This document shows positions 38,010 through 46,770 of a DNA stretch of 51,735 nt, one piece after another (position 1 is the stretch's first letter; every line of letters starts with the position of its first letter). The translations under genes were made by a program, and so were the position numbers. Origin of the DNA: Nitrospira sp. (GTDB lineage: Bacteria > Nitrospirota > Nitrospiria > Nitrospirales > Nitrospiraceae); contig JANDJE010000016.1 in the NCBI GenBank assembly GCA_024331095.1, positions 1 to 51,735 on the forward strand, read 5' to 3'. The notes under the pieces were generated by a model. The model saw only the letters and a program-made list of their open reading frames with translations. It was not told the DNA's origin and made no database searches.

Positions 38010-38744
38010 CTAGATGCCCCATGCGCCGCTGATCTGAATGTTCGCTCCGTTGACGTATCGCGCTTCGTCGCTCAACAGGTATCGCACGACGGCGACCACG
38101 TCATCCACCGTGCCGATGTAGCCGGCCGGAATGCGTTTGACCACGGCGGCCAGTTCCGACGGCGGCGCGCTCCCGGAGTCGATGAAGCCGGGCGAAACGG
38201 CGTTGACTGTAATCCCATGCGGCGCCAACAGTTTGGCCAGGGTGCGGGTCAAGATGAGCACGCCGGCCTTGGCGATATAATGGGCGGTCACGTCCGGTTG
38301 CGCCACCATCTGGTCCGCGTTGGCCATGCCGAAATTGATGATGCGGCCGCTCTTGCGAGCCTTCATGCCGGGCGCCACGGCCTGGGCCAGGTAAAAAATG
38401 GGATGGAGGTTTCCGGCGAACATCTCGTTCCATCCTTCCACGGTTTCCTCGAACAGATTGCCCCGATGGTACGGGCCGGCGCCGTTGATCAGCGCGTCGA
38501 TTTTCCCCCAGGTTTCTTCCACCTGCGCCGCCAGCCGCTTGGCGGCGGCCGGGTCCGACACGTCGCATCGGATCGGCAGGGCTAAGCCGCCCCGTTCCGT
38601 AATGCCTGATGCGGTGGCCTGGGCCTCGGCTTCGCTGGTGCGATAGCAAAAGGCGATCTTCCATCCTTTGGCCGCCAAGTCGAGGGCGATGGCTCGGCCG
38701 ATGCCTTTGGCCCCGCCCGTGATGAGTGCAACGTGCTGGTTCAT
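38010..38744 (-). CDS. Short-chain dehydrogenase/reductase (FabG-like)
   Basis: The 244-residue SDR has TGGAKGIGRAIA, the modified NNAG motif INGAGPYH and YIAKAG with catalytic Tyr and Lys, ending ANIQISGAWG. The Ser of the triad appears replaced: the segment reads RIINFGMANADQ, so the usual Ser-Ser position holds Gly/Met. Activity may therefore be altered. The substrate is unknown. It is the last gene of a compact minus-strand operon, 13 bases after the TIGR04282-like gene. Confidence 0.88.
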   Translation of the reverse strand: MNQHVALITGGAKGIGRAIALDLAAKGWKIAFCYRTSEAEAQATASGITERGGLALPIRCDVSDPAAAKRLAAQVEETWGKIDALINGAGPYHRGNLFEETVEGWNEMFAGNLHPIFYLAQAVAPGMKARKSGRIINFGMANADQMVAQPDVTAHYIAKAGVLILTRTLAKLLAPHGITVNAVSPGFIDSGSAPPSELAAVVKRIPAGYIGTVDDVVAVVRYLLSDEARYVNGANIQISGAWGI

Positions 38745-38757
38745 GATAATCCTCTCG

Positions 38758-39531
38758 TTAAGATGATGACGGTTGCCGTGCGGCTCTGGCGCGCAGCCGT
38801 TCGGCGATCAATTGCAGCGCCCCGGCGGTCCGGCTCGAAAAGACCCGCTCCGGTTTGGGCTTGGCGGCGTCGAGCTGATTGGCATCGATCAAGGCCGTGA
38901 GATCGTCGATCGTATCAATGTCTCGCCAGGGAGCGGTCAGAGCGATCGTGAATTCCAATGAACGGGCCTTTTCCTCCGTTATCCTTCGCGCGTCACCGGT
39001 AGACCAGGGTATGTCGGTGAAGAGAGCCGGCGCCGGCCGGGTGAGGCCGAGCAAATAATACCCTCCGTCCAGAGCCGGGCCCAACACAAGATCATGCGAT
39101 TCCAACAGGCCGAAGGTCCGTCGATATTCTTCAAGCGGCAGCGACGGGACATCGGTGCCGACGAGGACCACGGATCGGTACCCTTGCGCAAAGAGCTGGT
39201 CGAACACACCGGCCATTCGCTGTCCGAGGTCGTCTCCCTCTTGATCGATGAGCCGGACTCCGTGCCGAGCCTCCAGGACCTTGAAAAAAGGATGAGCCGA
39301 AGAGGGAGCGCAGGCCAGGAAGCGATCAACCGGCGGGGTGAAACGCTCCGTCGCGGCCTTCGCGCGCTCCACGGTGTCGAGCACGAAGCTCCCGTGGAGC
39401 GTGGCCGCCTCGTCAGGCGTCAGAGGAGGACAGAGCCGCGTTTTGACCTGACCGGGGATCGGCGCTTTGGCGAAGACGACCAACGCGGCGGTGCGGCGGG
39501 ACGGAGTTGAGCGTGAAGCCGGTGGTTTCAT
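38758..39531 (-). CDS. TIGR04282-like transferase (rSAM/selenodomain-associated 1)
   Basis: The 257-residue protein has a nucleotidyl/glycosyltransferase core: ALVVFAKAPIPGQVKTRLCP at the N-terminus, GTDVPSLPLEEYRRTF and LGPALDGGYYLLGL. This is the pattern of the TIGR04282 family, often called an arsenosugar-biosynthesis glycosyltransferase although the biochemistry is largely inferred. It overlaps its usual partner TIGR04283 by four bases (ATGA). The open frame continues upstream within the partner gene, so ATG 39531 is the realistic start. Confidence 0.85.
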   Translation of the reverse strand: MKPPASRSTPSRRTAALVVFAKAPIPGQVKTRLCPPLTPDEAATLHGSFVLDTVERAKAATERFTPPVDRFLACAPSSAHPFFKVLEARHGVRLIDQEGDDLGQRMAGVFDQLFAQGYRSVVLVGTDVPSLPLEEYRRTFGLLESHDLVLGPALDGGYYLLGLTRPAPALFTDIPWSTGDARRITEEKARSLEFTIALTAPWRDIDTIDDLTALIDANQLDAAKPKPERVFSSRTAGALQLIAERLRARAARQPSSS

Positions 39532-40220
39532 CGGACGACCGCGTAAAAGTCTTTCAACCGATGGGGACTCACACCGAGCCAATACAACAATCGCAAGGTC
39601 CACATCAATACGATGGTTCGGAGCGGGCCCTGTCGTTCCCACCGTCGAAAGGACGTGGTGACGGTCTGCCGCAACCTGGCGATTCGGCCGGCTCGTTTGA
39701 GTCGTGTGCTGAACTCGATGTCCTCCATAAGCGGGATGTCGAGAAAGCCGCCGAGGTCCTCGAACACCTTGCGGCGAACGAAGATGGCTTGGTCGCCGGT
39801 GGCGATGCCCGTCCATCGCGAGCGGAGATTCACCAGAGTGCCGATCATTGCCGCCCACGGCGAAGGGCTGTCGAACCGGACGTCGAAGCGCCCTCCGGCG
39901 ACGCCGGAATCGGCCAAGGCCGACGTAATGAGTCCTTTGGCGTCCGGCGGCAAGAGCGTGTCGGCGTGCAGAAAAAGCAGCCCTTCACCGCGGCAGGCCT
40001 TGGCCCCTTCATTCATTTGACGGGCCCGTCCTCGGGGGGCTGTGATCACCCGGGCGCCGGTCAGGTCGGGGCAAAGGGTTTGAGCAATCGCGACGGTCTC
40101 ATCCGCGCTGCCTCCATCCACGACCACGATTTCGTCAAAACCCAGCTCCGCCGTGTGGGCAAGGGTCTTGGCCAGGACGGTCTGTTCGTTCAGCGTGGGG
40201 ATGATGACGGAAACGATCAT
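39528..40220 (-). CDS. TIGR04283-like family 2 glycosyltransferase
   Basis: The 230-residue protein starts MIVSVIIPTLNEQTVLAKTL and has VVVDGGSADETV, FLHADTLLPPDA (metal-binding) and LMEDIEFSTRLKRAGR, the TIGR04283 pattern (rSAM/selenodomain-associated transferase 2). It pairs with the following TIGR04282-like gene. The sugar acceptor is unknown. An 86-base gap separates it from the membrane-protein gene upstream, which could hold an internal promoter. Confidence 0.87.
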   Translation of the reverse strand: MIVSVIIPTLNEQTVLAKTLAHTAELGFDEIVVVDGGSADETVAIAQTLCPDLTGARVITAPRGRARQMNEGAKACRGEGLLFLHADTLLPPDAKGLITSALADSGVAGGRFDVRFDSPSPWAAMIGTLVNLRSRWTGIATGDQAIFVRRKVFEDLGGFLDIPLMEDIEFSTRLKRAGRIARLRQTVTTSFRRWERQGPLRTIVLMWTLRLLYWLGVSPHRLKDFYAVVR

Positions 40221-40306
40221 GGCGCCATGGTGTAAGGATCGCCGGGCCGATGCCGGCGGTATGAAGGGTGGCGATCGATCCGATATCGGTCAAATCCGCT
40301 CGACGG

Positions 40307-40723
40307 TCAGGCCGGTTTTTTCGGCTCGTTGAACATGAAGTAGAGTACGAGGACGGCGGTGCCCCAAAACACCATCTGTTTGTGCCAAAAAAGAATCTCC
40401 CCGAACTGCAGAAATCCGACGGCCACGCCGATCGCGCCGACTGTGACGACCCATCGAAGCAAGGGCTGTTCGATGACCGCGTTGGACCAGATGGCCAGCC
40501 CGCAGAAATACAACAACATGGCCACGACGCCGCTCAGCTCGAAGCCGCCGCTGATCGAGAGAAAGACTTGCAGAAACCCCAGAAACATGAAGGCCGTGCC
40601 GACCATCTTGCCCAGCACCCTCCACTGCCGGTCACTGCTTTCCGGGTCCGGGTCGTTCGACGGGCTGGAAGGTTCCGGTCGTTCACCTTGCTCAGGCGAT
40701 GGCTGTGGTTCGGACTGTGTCAT
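40307..40723 (-). CDS. Small integral membrane protein
   Basis: The 138-residue protein has a Pro/Ser/Glu-rich cytosolic N-terminus (residues 1-33) and about four TM helices (VGTAFMFLGFLQVFLSI, VVAMLLYFCGLAIW, VVTVGAIGVAVGFLQFG, MVFWGTAVLVLYFMF). No family is recognised. Its start lies three bases after the stop of the dCTP deaminase gene, so it is co-translated in that operon. Confidence 0.8.
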   Translation of the reverse strand: MTQSEPQPSPEQGERPEPSSPSNDPDPESSDRQWRVLGKMVGTAFMFLGFLQVFLSISGGFELSGVVAMLLYFCGLAIWSNAVIEQPLLRWVVTVGAIGVAVGFLQFGEILFWHKQMVFWGTAVLVLYFMFNEPKKPA

Positions 40724-40726
40724 GGA

Positions 40727-41884
40727 TTAGGCCTTGAAATGTTTGCTCAGCGTGAGCGTCTGTTGTTGATAGGAGGAACCGAGGCCGACTCCGTACAGGC
40801 GATCGGGTTTGTCGGCCATGCGGTGATAGACCACCTTAAAAAATGTTTGCCCGTCGTGAATGAGGAAGGGCACGTCGTGAGGCCGGACCTCCAAGACCAC
40901 CTGGGTCCCTTTGATCTCTCCCTTTCCCCCGTAGCCGAACCCCGGATCGAAGAATCCCGCGTAGTGGGTGCGCAGTTCGCCGCAGGCCGCTTCATAGGCG
41001 ACCATCTCGGCCGCGTAGCCGGCCGGAACGCGGATCCGTTCCTTCGAGGCGAGGATGTAAAACTCTTCCGGCTCCAGCAGCAAACTGCCTTGCCGATGCC
41101 GACGGAGCGGCTCCCAAAAATCCGTCGCCGTGTAATGGCCGACTTTGGCGAGATCGATGACGTGGCTGTTTTTCTTCGCGCGGTATCCGATGATCCGTGC
41201 GTCGGATTGGTCCTCGCCTTTGAGGTCGATGCGGAGGAACAGGCCGTGGTCGGTTCGGACGTCGCGGCTTTCTACGACGGATCGGGACGCATCGTTGTGA
41301 TGGAGAAGCGGAGTCCGTCGATGGAGCGAGCGCAACGCTCTGTCGGAAACCGTCGCGTCTCCGCGAATGAAGCGAATTTGATTCAGCGACTGGCCCGTCG
41401 CCACCTTGATCGCGAACGAACGGGGCACCACTTCCAAAAAGAGCGGGCCTTGATAGCCCGATCGGATTTCGTCGAACCCGGAGGTCAGATCCGTGACGAC
41501 GCGGGTAAAGACGTCCAACCGGCCGGTCGTGCTTTTGGGGTTGGCTCGGGCGTGGACGGTCTTCGGAAGATTCAGATGTTCCAACAGCGGCACCAGGTAG
41601 ACGTGGCCCTTTTCCAAGATGGCGCCCTCCGTCAAATCCATCTCGTACATCACCAAGTCGGACTGATAAAAGTCGAGCACGTCCAGACGCGACGAGATGG
41701 CCGACAGTTCAGGCAGAAAACTGCTGATGAGCCGATAAGCTTTTGGCCCCAGGCGCAGATCGAGACTGGCCGGCTGAATTTGGCGGTCTTCAATTGCCGG
41801 AGACGCGACGATCGCCTGCCCGGCGATCAGCCGCCTGATGTCCTGGGATGGGAGAATACCGGCATGGGGCAAGGAGGTGATCAC
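40727..41884 (-). CDS. dcd: 2'-deoxycytidine 5'-triphosphate deaminase, long form
   Basis: The 385-residue protein has PSQDIRRLIAGQAI, the substrate-binding IQPASLDLRLG, NPKSTTGRLDVFTRV and a second half with FFDPGFGYGG and VVLEVRPHDVPFLI. These are the two-part DCD family signatures, about twice as long as the ~190-residue enteric Dcd. It would deaminate dCTP to dUTP for dTMP supply. GTG 41884 overlaps the stop of the radical SAM gene by four bases. The open frame continues 295 codons further upstream, but that part is an Arg-rich shadow of the aminomutase gene. Confidence 0.85.
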   Translation of the reverse strand: MITSLPHAGILPSQDIRRLIAGQAIVASPAIEDRQIQPASLDLRLGPKAYRLISSFLPELSAISSRLDVLDFYQSDLVMYEMDLTEGAILEKGHVYLVPLLEHLNLPKTVHARANPKSTTGRLDVFTRVVTDLTSGFDEIRSGYQGPLFLEVVPRSFAIKVATGQSLNQIRFIRGDATVSDRALRSLHRRTPLLHHNDASRSVVESRDVRTDHGLFLRIDLKGEDQSDARIIGYRAKKNSHVIDLAKVGHYTATDFWEPLRRHRQGSLLLEPEEFYILASKERIRVPAGYAAEMVAYEAACGELRTHYAGFFDPGFGYGGKGEIKGTQVVLEVRPHDVPFLIHDGQTFFKVVYHRMADKPDRLYGVGLGSSYQQQTLTLSKHFKA

Positions 41885-43074
41885 AGGTCGTCTCTGTCTC
41901 CGGCGCAGCCGTTGCCCCAGGCCGCGCAGCCGTCGGAATCCGAAAACCCGTCTCCGCACGGCGTGAAGGAGCCGGACGGCCCCCCCCGTGAGGACAGGGC
42001 GCCGACCATGGGCAATTCCCGACCGCCGTCGGTCCTCGGCTGCGGGTAATGGTAGGTCTTGTTCTCGTAATTGCGCAAGACGGCTCCGTCTTCGTCGAGA
42101 TGAACCAAATACTCGCCGGGCAGCAACGGGATTTTGCCGCCGCCCCCCGGCGCGTCGATGACGAAGTGGGGAACCGCCATGCCGCTGGTATGGCCTTGGA
42201 GCGATTTGACGATGTTCAGACCCGTCTCGACCGTCGTCCGAAAATGGTTGGTGCCTTTCGTCAGATCCGCTTGATAGAGGTAATACGGCTTCACCCGCGC
42301 GAGCAGCAGTTGATGCACCAGCCGCTTCATGACCTCCGGATCGTCGTTGACGCCCTTCAATAAGACGGTTTGCGCGCCGAGTGGAACGCCCGCGTCGGCC
42401 AACATGCCGCAGGCGGCTTTGACCTCGGGGGTCAGTTCGTCGGGATGGTTGAAGTGCAGGTTCATGTAGATCGGGTGGTATTTTTTGATCGTCTCGCAGA
42501 GCTTGTGCGTGATCCGTTGCGGCAGGGTGCCGGGGACCCTGGTGCCGATGCGGATCAATTCGAGATGCGGAATCGACCGGAGGGCCCTCAAGACCCGTTC
42601 GAGCAAATGATCGGGGAGCAACAGGGGGTCGCCGCCCGACAGGATCACGTCCCGCACCTCCGTGTGCTCGCGCAGGTAGGCGACGGCCCGATCCAATTCT
42701 CCCTTCTTGAGAAAGCCCGGCTTTCCGACCAGCCGTTTTCTCGTGCAGAACCGGCAGTAGATGGGACATTGATTCGTGACCATGAGCAATACCCGGTCCG
42801 GGTATCGGTGGACCAGGTGCGGCACCGGACTCATGAGGTCTTCTTCCAGCGGGTCGGCTTCCGCGTCGAGGTCCGCCAACTCGGCTGGGTCGGGAACGAC
42901 CTGCTTCCAGATCGGGTCGTTCTTGGCCTTGATCATGTTCAAGACGGTCGGCGTGATCCGCATCGGGTAGGGGCCGACGATGGCCTCGATCTCCTCCTCG
43001 TCCAGGCCGAAACGGTCCGCGAGCTCTTTGGGTTTGACGATGCTCTTTGCCAGGATTGTTCTCCAGTCTTCCAT
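41881..43074 (-). CDS. kamA: Lysine 2,3-aminomutase family radical SAM enzyme
   Basis: The 397-residue protein has the radical SAM motif CPIYCRFCTRKR, VILSGGDPLLLPD, the PLP-lysine motif DAPGGGGK and the two Asp positions that hold the lysine side chain in lysine aminomutases (YQADLTKG and VIDAPGG). This favours lysine as substrate over an EpmB-type role. The C-terminal 40 residues are Gly/Asp/Cys-rich and unusual (GDGFSDSDGC). ATG 43074 is chosen; a TTG at 43110 would overlap the glutaredoxin-like gene. No EF-P, epmA or beta-lysine acetyltransferase (ablB) gene was recognised nearby. Confidence 0.85.
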   Translation of the reverse strand: MEDWRTILAKSIVKPKELADRFGLDEEEIEAIVGPYPMRITPTVLNMIKAKNDPIWKQVVPDPAELADLDAEADPLEEDLMSPVPHLVHRYPDRVLLMVTNQCPIYCRFCTRKRLVGKPGFLKKGELDRAVAYLREHTEVRDVILSGGDPLLLPDHLLERVLRALRSIPHLELIRIGTRVPGTLPQRITHKLCETIKKYHPIYMNLHFNHPDELTPEVKAACGMLADAGVPLGAQTVLLKGVNDDPEVMKRLVHQLLLARVKPYYLYQADLTKGTNHFRTTVETGLNIVKSLQGHTSGMAVPHFVIDAPGGGGKIPLLPGEYLVHLDEDGAVLRNYENKTYHYPQPRTDGGRELPMVGALSSRGGPSGSFTPCGDGFSDSDGCAAWGNGCAGDRDDL

Positions 43075-43094
43075 GACTTGGCCTTTGGTTGGAA

Positions 43095-43430
43095 TCAGTT
43101 GATTCGGCAAGAGGGGTACTCGTCGCCGGCTTCCGGCGACTCCGGCGTCGTTCTCGTCTGCGACCGGAATTGCTTTATCTCACCGTTCGTCCCGGCGGAC
43201 CCGTATCGTTCATCCAGGTAGGCCAGGATGTCGGCGGTCTCCGTCAGGACGAGGTCTCCGTCTTGGAGAACCGGCACATAGTATTGGCCCGACACTTGGT
43301 GGACTTGCGTCCGCAGTCGCCTGACGTCCGGGACGGTCACGGCATGGTAATCGAGTTCCAAGTCGGCCAGTTTGCGGCGGACGACGAGACAGTCGGGGCA
43401 CCAGTCTACGTAGTACAGCGTGATGGACAT
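43095..43430 (-). CDS. Glutaredoxin/GST-N-domain-like protein
   Basis: The 111-residue protein starts MSITLYYVDWCPDCLVVRRK with a CxxC redox motif and has YYVPVLQDGDLVLTETADIL, the cis-Pro and substrate-binding part of glutathione-transferase N-domains and glutaredoxins. The C-terminal 30 residues are unstructured. It could reduce disulfides or the Fe-S enzyme of the next gene, but this is inferred from position only. The start is set at ATG 43430, where the fold begins. Confidence 0.83.
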   Translation of the reverse strand: MSITLYYVDWCPDCLVVRRKLADLELDYHAVTVPDVRRLRTQVHQVSGQYYVPVLQDGDLVLTETADILAYLDERYGSAGTNGEIKQFRSQTRTTPESPEAGDEYPSCRIN

Positions 43431-43437
43431 GCCAAGT

Positions 43438-45078
43438 TTACGCGCGGCGTTCTCTGTCCTGGGAGCAGGACCGACCATCCGTCGTCATGCGTCGGGCGTC
43501 TTCGCCGTTCACTGACGCGGCGTCGTCGACGACGGCGCAGGGCGTCATCACCGCATCCTGCATCCCGTGGATGATCTTTTTATCGGCCGGACAGATCGTC
43601 GCCAGGATACCAGCCAACCGGACCTCTTCGCCAGTCACGAAATAGTACGGCGACAACCGAGCCCGCCCGGCCATACGAGCCATTGATCCGGTTCGTTCGT
43701 CCAGATAGTCCACTTCGAACAGACGACCCTTGTGGAATTCCTGCAAAACGTGGGGAGTCGTCGGAAAAGAGGCGAGGGCTCGGCGAAGGGCGCCGACCCA
43801 CTCCGTCTGGGGGAGGTCATGTCCGATCGATACCCCTCGGCTTCCCCACGCCAGTTCCGAGAACCCAGACGGTTTGATCACAAAGTGGCGCTCCTTTTGA
43901 GTGGCTGTTTCGAGATCGGTCCAATCGGAAACGGGGCGCTCCCCCACATAAAGATTCGGAATGACGGCGGTCGGAGGAATCGGCGCCGGGTCAAGAATCC
44001 AGGTTCTCGGCATGACGGTCCTCAGGTGGAGAAAACAATCGGCACCGAGCTGCTTATCCCAATAGGATCTTAGCACGGGGTGATGAAGGAGCGCGAAGGC
44101 CGATTTTTCCTCCAGCGCCGGTTTGTAAGGAGGCGTCACCGCCACCCATTCTTTCTTGGCGGCGTACTGGATCAGTTCGGCCTTGGGAATGTTAAGCAGA
44201 TCGAACAGTTCGTAAAACCGGTAGATGAGGCCGACGCGCCGCCCGCCCTCGTCGGTATAGAGACGAAGTTCTCCCTCGGTAAAACGAAGCTCCCGCGGTT
44301 CGATGCACCAAACGGGCACGCCCTGTTGTCTGAGCTCGATCGCCAACCAGGCCATTTCCGGCCGGTAGTCCTTCGCTTCGTCAGACACGACAACGGCGAT
44401 GCAGCCGTCCTGTCGTTGGGCCGCCCGCAGCATGGCGGCGAAACCGCGCACCATTCCATTCCTGCCCCCGATCAGTTCATATCGGGGCGCCATGTCGAGC
44501 GCCGAGTGTTCACGATCTTGATCGGCGTAGGCGTGGCTCATCGCGGCGGTCAGGCCGATCCCGCCCGGCACCGAATCGAGTTCCGTGATGATCATGCCGT
44601 CCTGTGTGGGAATGACGTCGGGCCGAATGACGGTCGGCAACGACTCACGGAACCGTTTCATGCGGCCGTACGCGATCAAGCCTTCCGGCTTGCCTTGATC
44701 CAGATACCGGGCGATCCAGGCCGGTTGGGTTCCCTTGGCGCTTTCGTGGTACAAGCGGTTCAACGCCCGATAGAACGAAAACAACTGCGGCCCCAGCGCC
44801 GTGAAAAACGCGAGTTGGTCGCGGGACAACAACAAAGGCCGGGGGCTGATCCGCCAGGATGTCGTTCGGGGCGAGACCGGTGAATCATGGTCGATGAATG
44901 ACGTGAAGAGCCCGGCATCGCGCAGATACCGGCCAATGGCAAGGCAACGGTTCACCGCCGTCTCGGTTTGGTGTGCTTGATGCGAAGGACGGGAGAATTC
45001 AGTTTGAGCCAACGAGAGGTTCCTTTTGACCGCCGGTCGGAAACGTGCAGGAGGCGCAAACCGGTTGAATGCTAACAT
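43438..45078 (-). CDS. Large uncharacterised protein, possibly ATP-grasp-like
   Basis: The 546-residue cytosolic protein has no signal peptide or TM segment. The segment RHFVIKPSGFSELAWGSRGV followed by HVLQEFHKGRLFEVDYLDER resembles the nucleotide-binding lysine and metal-binding end of ATP-grasp ligases. An earlier part has ITELDSVPGGIGLTAA and AVVVSDEAKDYRPEM. I do not recognise a named family. It is the first gene of the eight-gene minus-strand operon and lies divergent to the Cys-cluster/DUF2156 fusion, so a shared process is likely. An amide- or peptide-bond-forming role would fit, but is inference. Confidence 0.7.
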   Translation of the reverse strand: MLAFNRFAPPARFRPAVKRNLSLAQTEFSRPSHQAHQTETAVNRCLAIGRYLRDAGLFTSFIDHDSPVSPRTTSWRISPRPLLLSRDQLAFFTALGPQLFSFYRALNRLYHESAKGTQPAWIARYLDQGKPEGLIAYGRMKRFRESLPTVIRPDVIPTQDGMIITELDSVPGGIGLTAAMSHAYADQDREHSALDMAPRYELIGGRNGMVRGFAAMLRAAQRQDGCIAVVVSDEAKDYRPEMAWLAIELRQQGVPVWCIEPRELRFTEGELRLYTDEGGRRVGLIYRFYELFDLLNIPKAELIQYAAKKEWVAVTPPYKPALEEKSAFALLHHPVLRSYWDKQLGADCFLHLRTVMPRTWILDPAPIPPTAVIPNLYVGERPVSDWTDLETATQKERHFVIKPSGFSELAWGSRGVSIGHDLPQTEWVGALRRALASFPTTPHVLQEFHKGRLFEVDYLDERTGSMARMAGRARLSPYYFVTGEEVRLAGILATICPADKKIIHGMQDAVMTPCAVVDDAASVNGEDARRMTTDGRSCSQDRERRA

Positions 45079-45267
45079 TGGGCCTCAACGTTCGACAAGG
45101 GGGCGAGGACGGCGAGGTTCGATTAGAAGGTGGGCAAGGCGGCTGGTAAGAGGCAAGAAGGATAAGGAATCGCGTCCGACGTCCGGCGGCCGCCGGTACG
45201 CTTTTCCGACGCATAGAAGCCGCTCCTTGCTTGCTACGTCGAGGGCGGCATCGTATGATGATTTCCG

Positions 45268-46770
45268 ATGGGCACGCATACGAGCGAACCTTCTTCCCTC
45301 ACGGTGTCGCCGAAGGCGTTGCCGCAATTCGTGCCCGATTCGGCTTGTCGTCGGTGCGACGTCTGCTGCCGTTTCCCGGAAGCCGATAGTTTTCTTCGCC
45401 CCTATTTTACCCGACAGGAAATCGCGGAGGCCGAAGCGCGCGGCCTCTCCCGCGACTGCTTCCCGGACCGATCCGGTTCGCAGATCGATCTCGTCAAAAA
45501 TCCGCAGGGGGAGGGCTATGTCTGCCCGGCGTTCGATGTGTCGTCTGGTCGATGCACGATCTATGAGGCGCGGCCGTTGGACTGTCGGCTCTATCCCTTG
45601 GCGCTGATGTGGGATGAAACGCACGAGGAGGTGGTGTTGGGATGGGATGCCAAGTGCCCATATCTCCACGATTCCGTTCCTGCCGCGATTACGGCCTATG
45701 CGGAGCGGGTCGCCGGTTGGCTGGAGCAGGCATCGTGGATTGAGATCATTGCGGCCAATCCCCGATTGGTCGGTCCTTTTCAGGAAGACGTGGTGATTGT
45801 GCGGTCCCTTCCGACATTGACGACCCGTCTCACGCGGATACCGTCCGCTCTTTCTTCGTTGCATCTTCTTACTCCGGCGGATGCGCCGCGGTTCGCGCGG
45901 GCGCTGGAGTCGTCCGGCCTCCTGTGTCCTGATGCATTGGCCGCCTACGCCTTTCCCTATCATTATGTCTGGACGACTCTGTTGCCGTACCGATGGATGG
46001 AATCGGGGGGGACGTTCTTTCTCTTCGCGCAATCGCCGGACGGCTGGTTCATGCCGCTGCCGCCGTTGGGACCGAAGCCGCTGGAGGAAACGGCGGGCGA
46101 GGCGTTTGAACTGATGCGGAGATGGAATGGAACGTCGCCGGTCGGCCGGATTGAAAACGTGACGGCTTCTCACAAACTGATCTTGGAACGGTTGGGGCTG
46201 CGATGCCGGCCTAAAGAAGGGGATTATCTGTACCGAGCCGAGCACGTCGCGACGTTGGCCGGAGACCGATACAAATCGCAACGGGCGCTCTGCAATCGCG
46301 TCGAGCGGGGGCGGGCCGTCATCGCGCGGCCGTATCGGGCGCAAGACCGGGACGGCTGCCTGGCCCTGCTTACGCGGTGGATGGAACAGAAACGGGCCGG
46401 ATTTCTTGATGAAGCGGCCGCGCTGTTTCTTGAGGATGCGATGGCGGCCCATGCGCTGGTATTTGCCGAATATGAGCGGATTGGTCTATCGGGAACAATG
46501 GCTCTTCAAGGGAGTGAGGTCGTGGCCTATACCTTTGGTTATTGGCTGACACCGCAAACTTGGTGTGTTCTGATCGAGGTCGCGGATCGGTCGATCCCCG
46601 GCTTGTCCCAGTGGCTGTTTCGCGAGACGTGCCGCGCCGCGGTCGCCGAAGGCGCCGCGTTCGTGAACGCCATGGACGATGCGGGGTTGCCGGGATTGCG
46701 CGCGGCCAAGCGGCACTATCATCCCGCCGCCGTCATTGAGAATTGGATCGTGACGGAATTCGAGCCATGA
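45268..46770 (+). CDS. YkgJ-type Cys-cluster domain fused to DUF2156-like acyltransferase domain
   Basis: The 500-residue protein begins with a zinc/iron-chelating cluster CRRCDVCCRF, followed by CPAF, CTIYEARPLDCRLYPL and KCPYL, the YkgJ-like pattern. The second half (ERLGLRCRPKEGDYLYRAEH, GYWLTPQTWCVLIEVADRSI, FVNAMDDAGLPGLRAAKRHY) resembles the DUF2156/GNAT-like domain of phosphatidylglycerol lysyltransferase C-termini. A fusion of this kind suggests an aminoacyl- or acyl-transferase with a metal-cluster module. It is divergent from the possible ATP-grasp gene and overlaps the histidine kinase gene by four bases. Confidence 0.75.
   Translation: MGTHTSEPSSLTVSPKALPQFVPDSACRRCDVCCRFPEADSFLRPYFTRQEIAEAEARGLSRDCFPDRSGSQIDLVKNPQGEGYVCPAFDVSSGRCTIYEARPLDCRLYPLALMWDETHEEVVLGWDAKCPYLHDSVPAAITAYAERVAGWLEQASWIEIIAANPRLVGPFQEDVVIVRSLPTLTTRLTRIPSALSSLHLLTPADAPRFARALESSGLLCPDALAAYAFPYHYVWTTLLPYRWMESGGTFFLFAQSPDGWFMPLPPLGPKPLEETAGEAFELMRRWNGTSPVGRIENVTASHKLILERLGLRCRPKEGDYLYRAEHVATLAGDRYKSQRALCNRVERGRAVIARPYRAQDRDGCLALLTRWMEQKRAGFLDEAAALFLEDAMAAHALVFAEYERIGLSGTMALQGSEVVAYTFGYWLTPQTWCVLIEVADRSIPGLSQWLFRETCRAAVAEGAAFVNAMDDAGLPGLRAAKRHYHPAAVIENWIVTEFEP

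Noticed and set aside
40268..42049. 593-codon plus-strand frame opposite the dCTP deaminase and aminomutase genes
   Set aside because: The minus-strand proteins have clear catalytic motifs, and this frame has none.
41885..42769. N-terminal 295 codons of the open frame leading into the dCTP deaminase
   Set aside because: The sequence is Arg-rich shadow of the aminomutase gene read in another frame. The DCD family begins near GTG 41884, so this is not a fusion protein.
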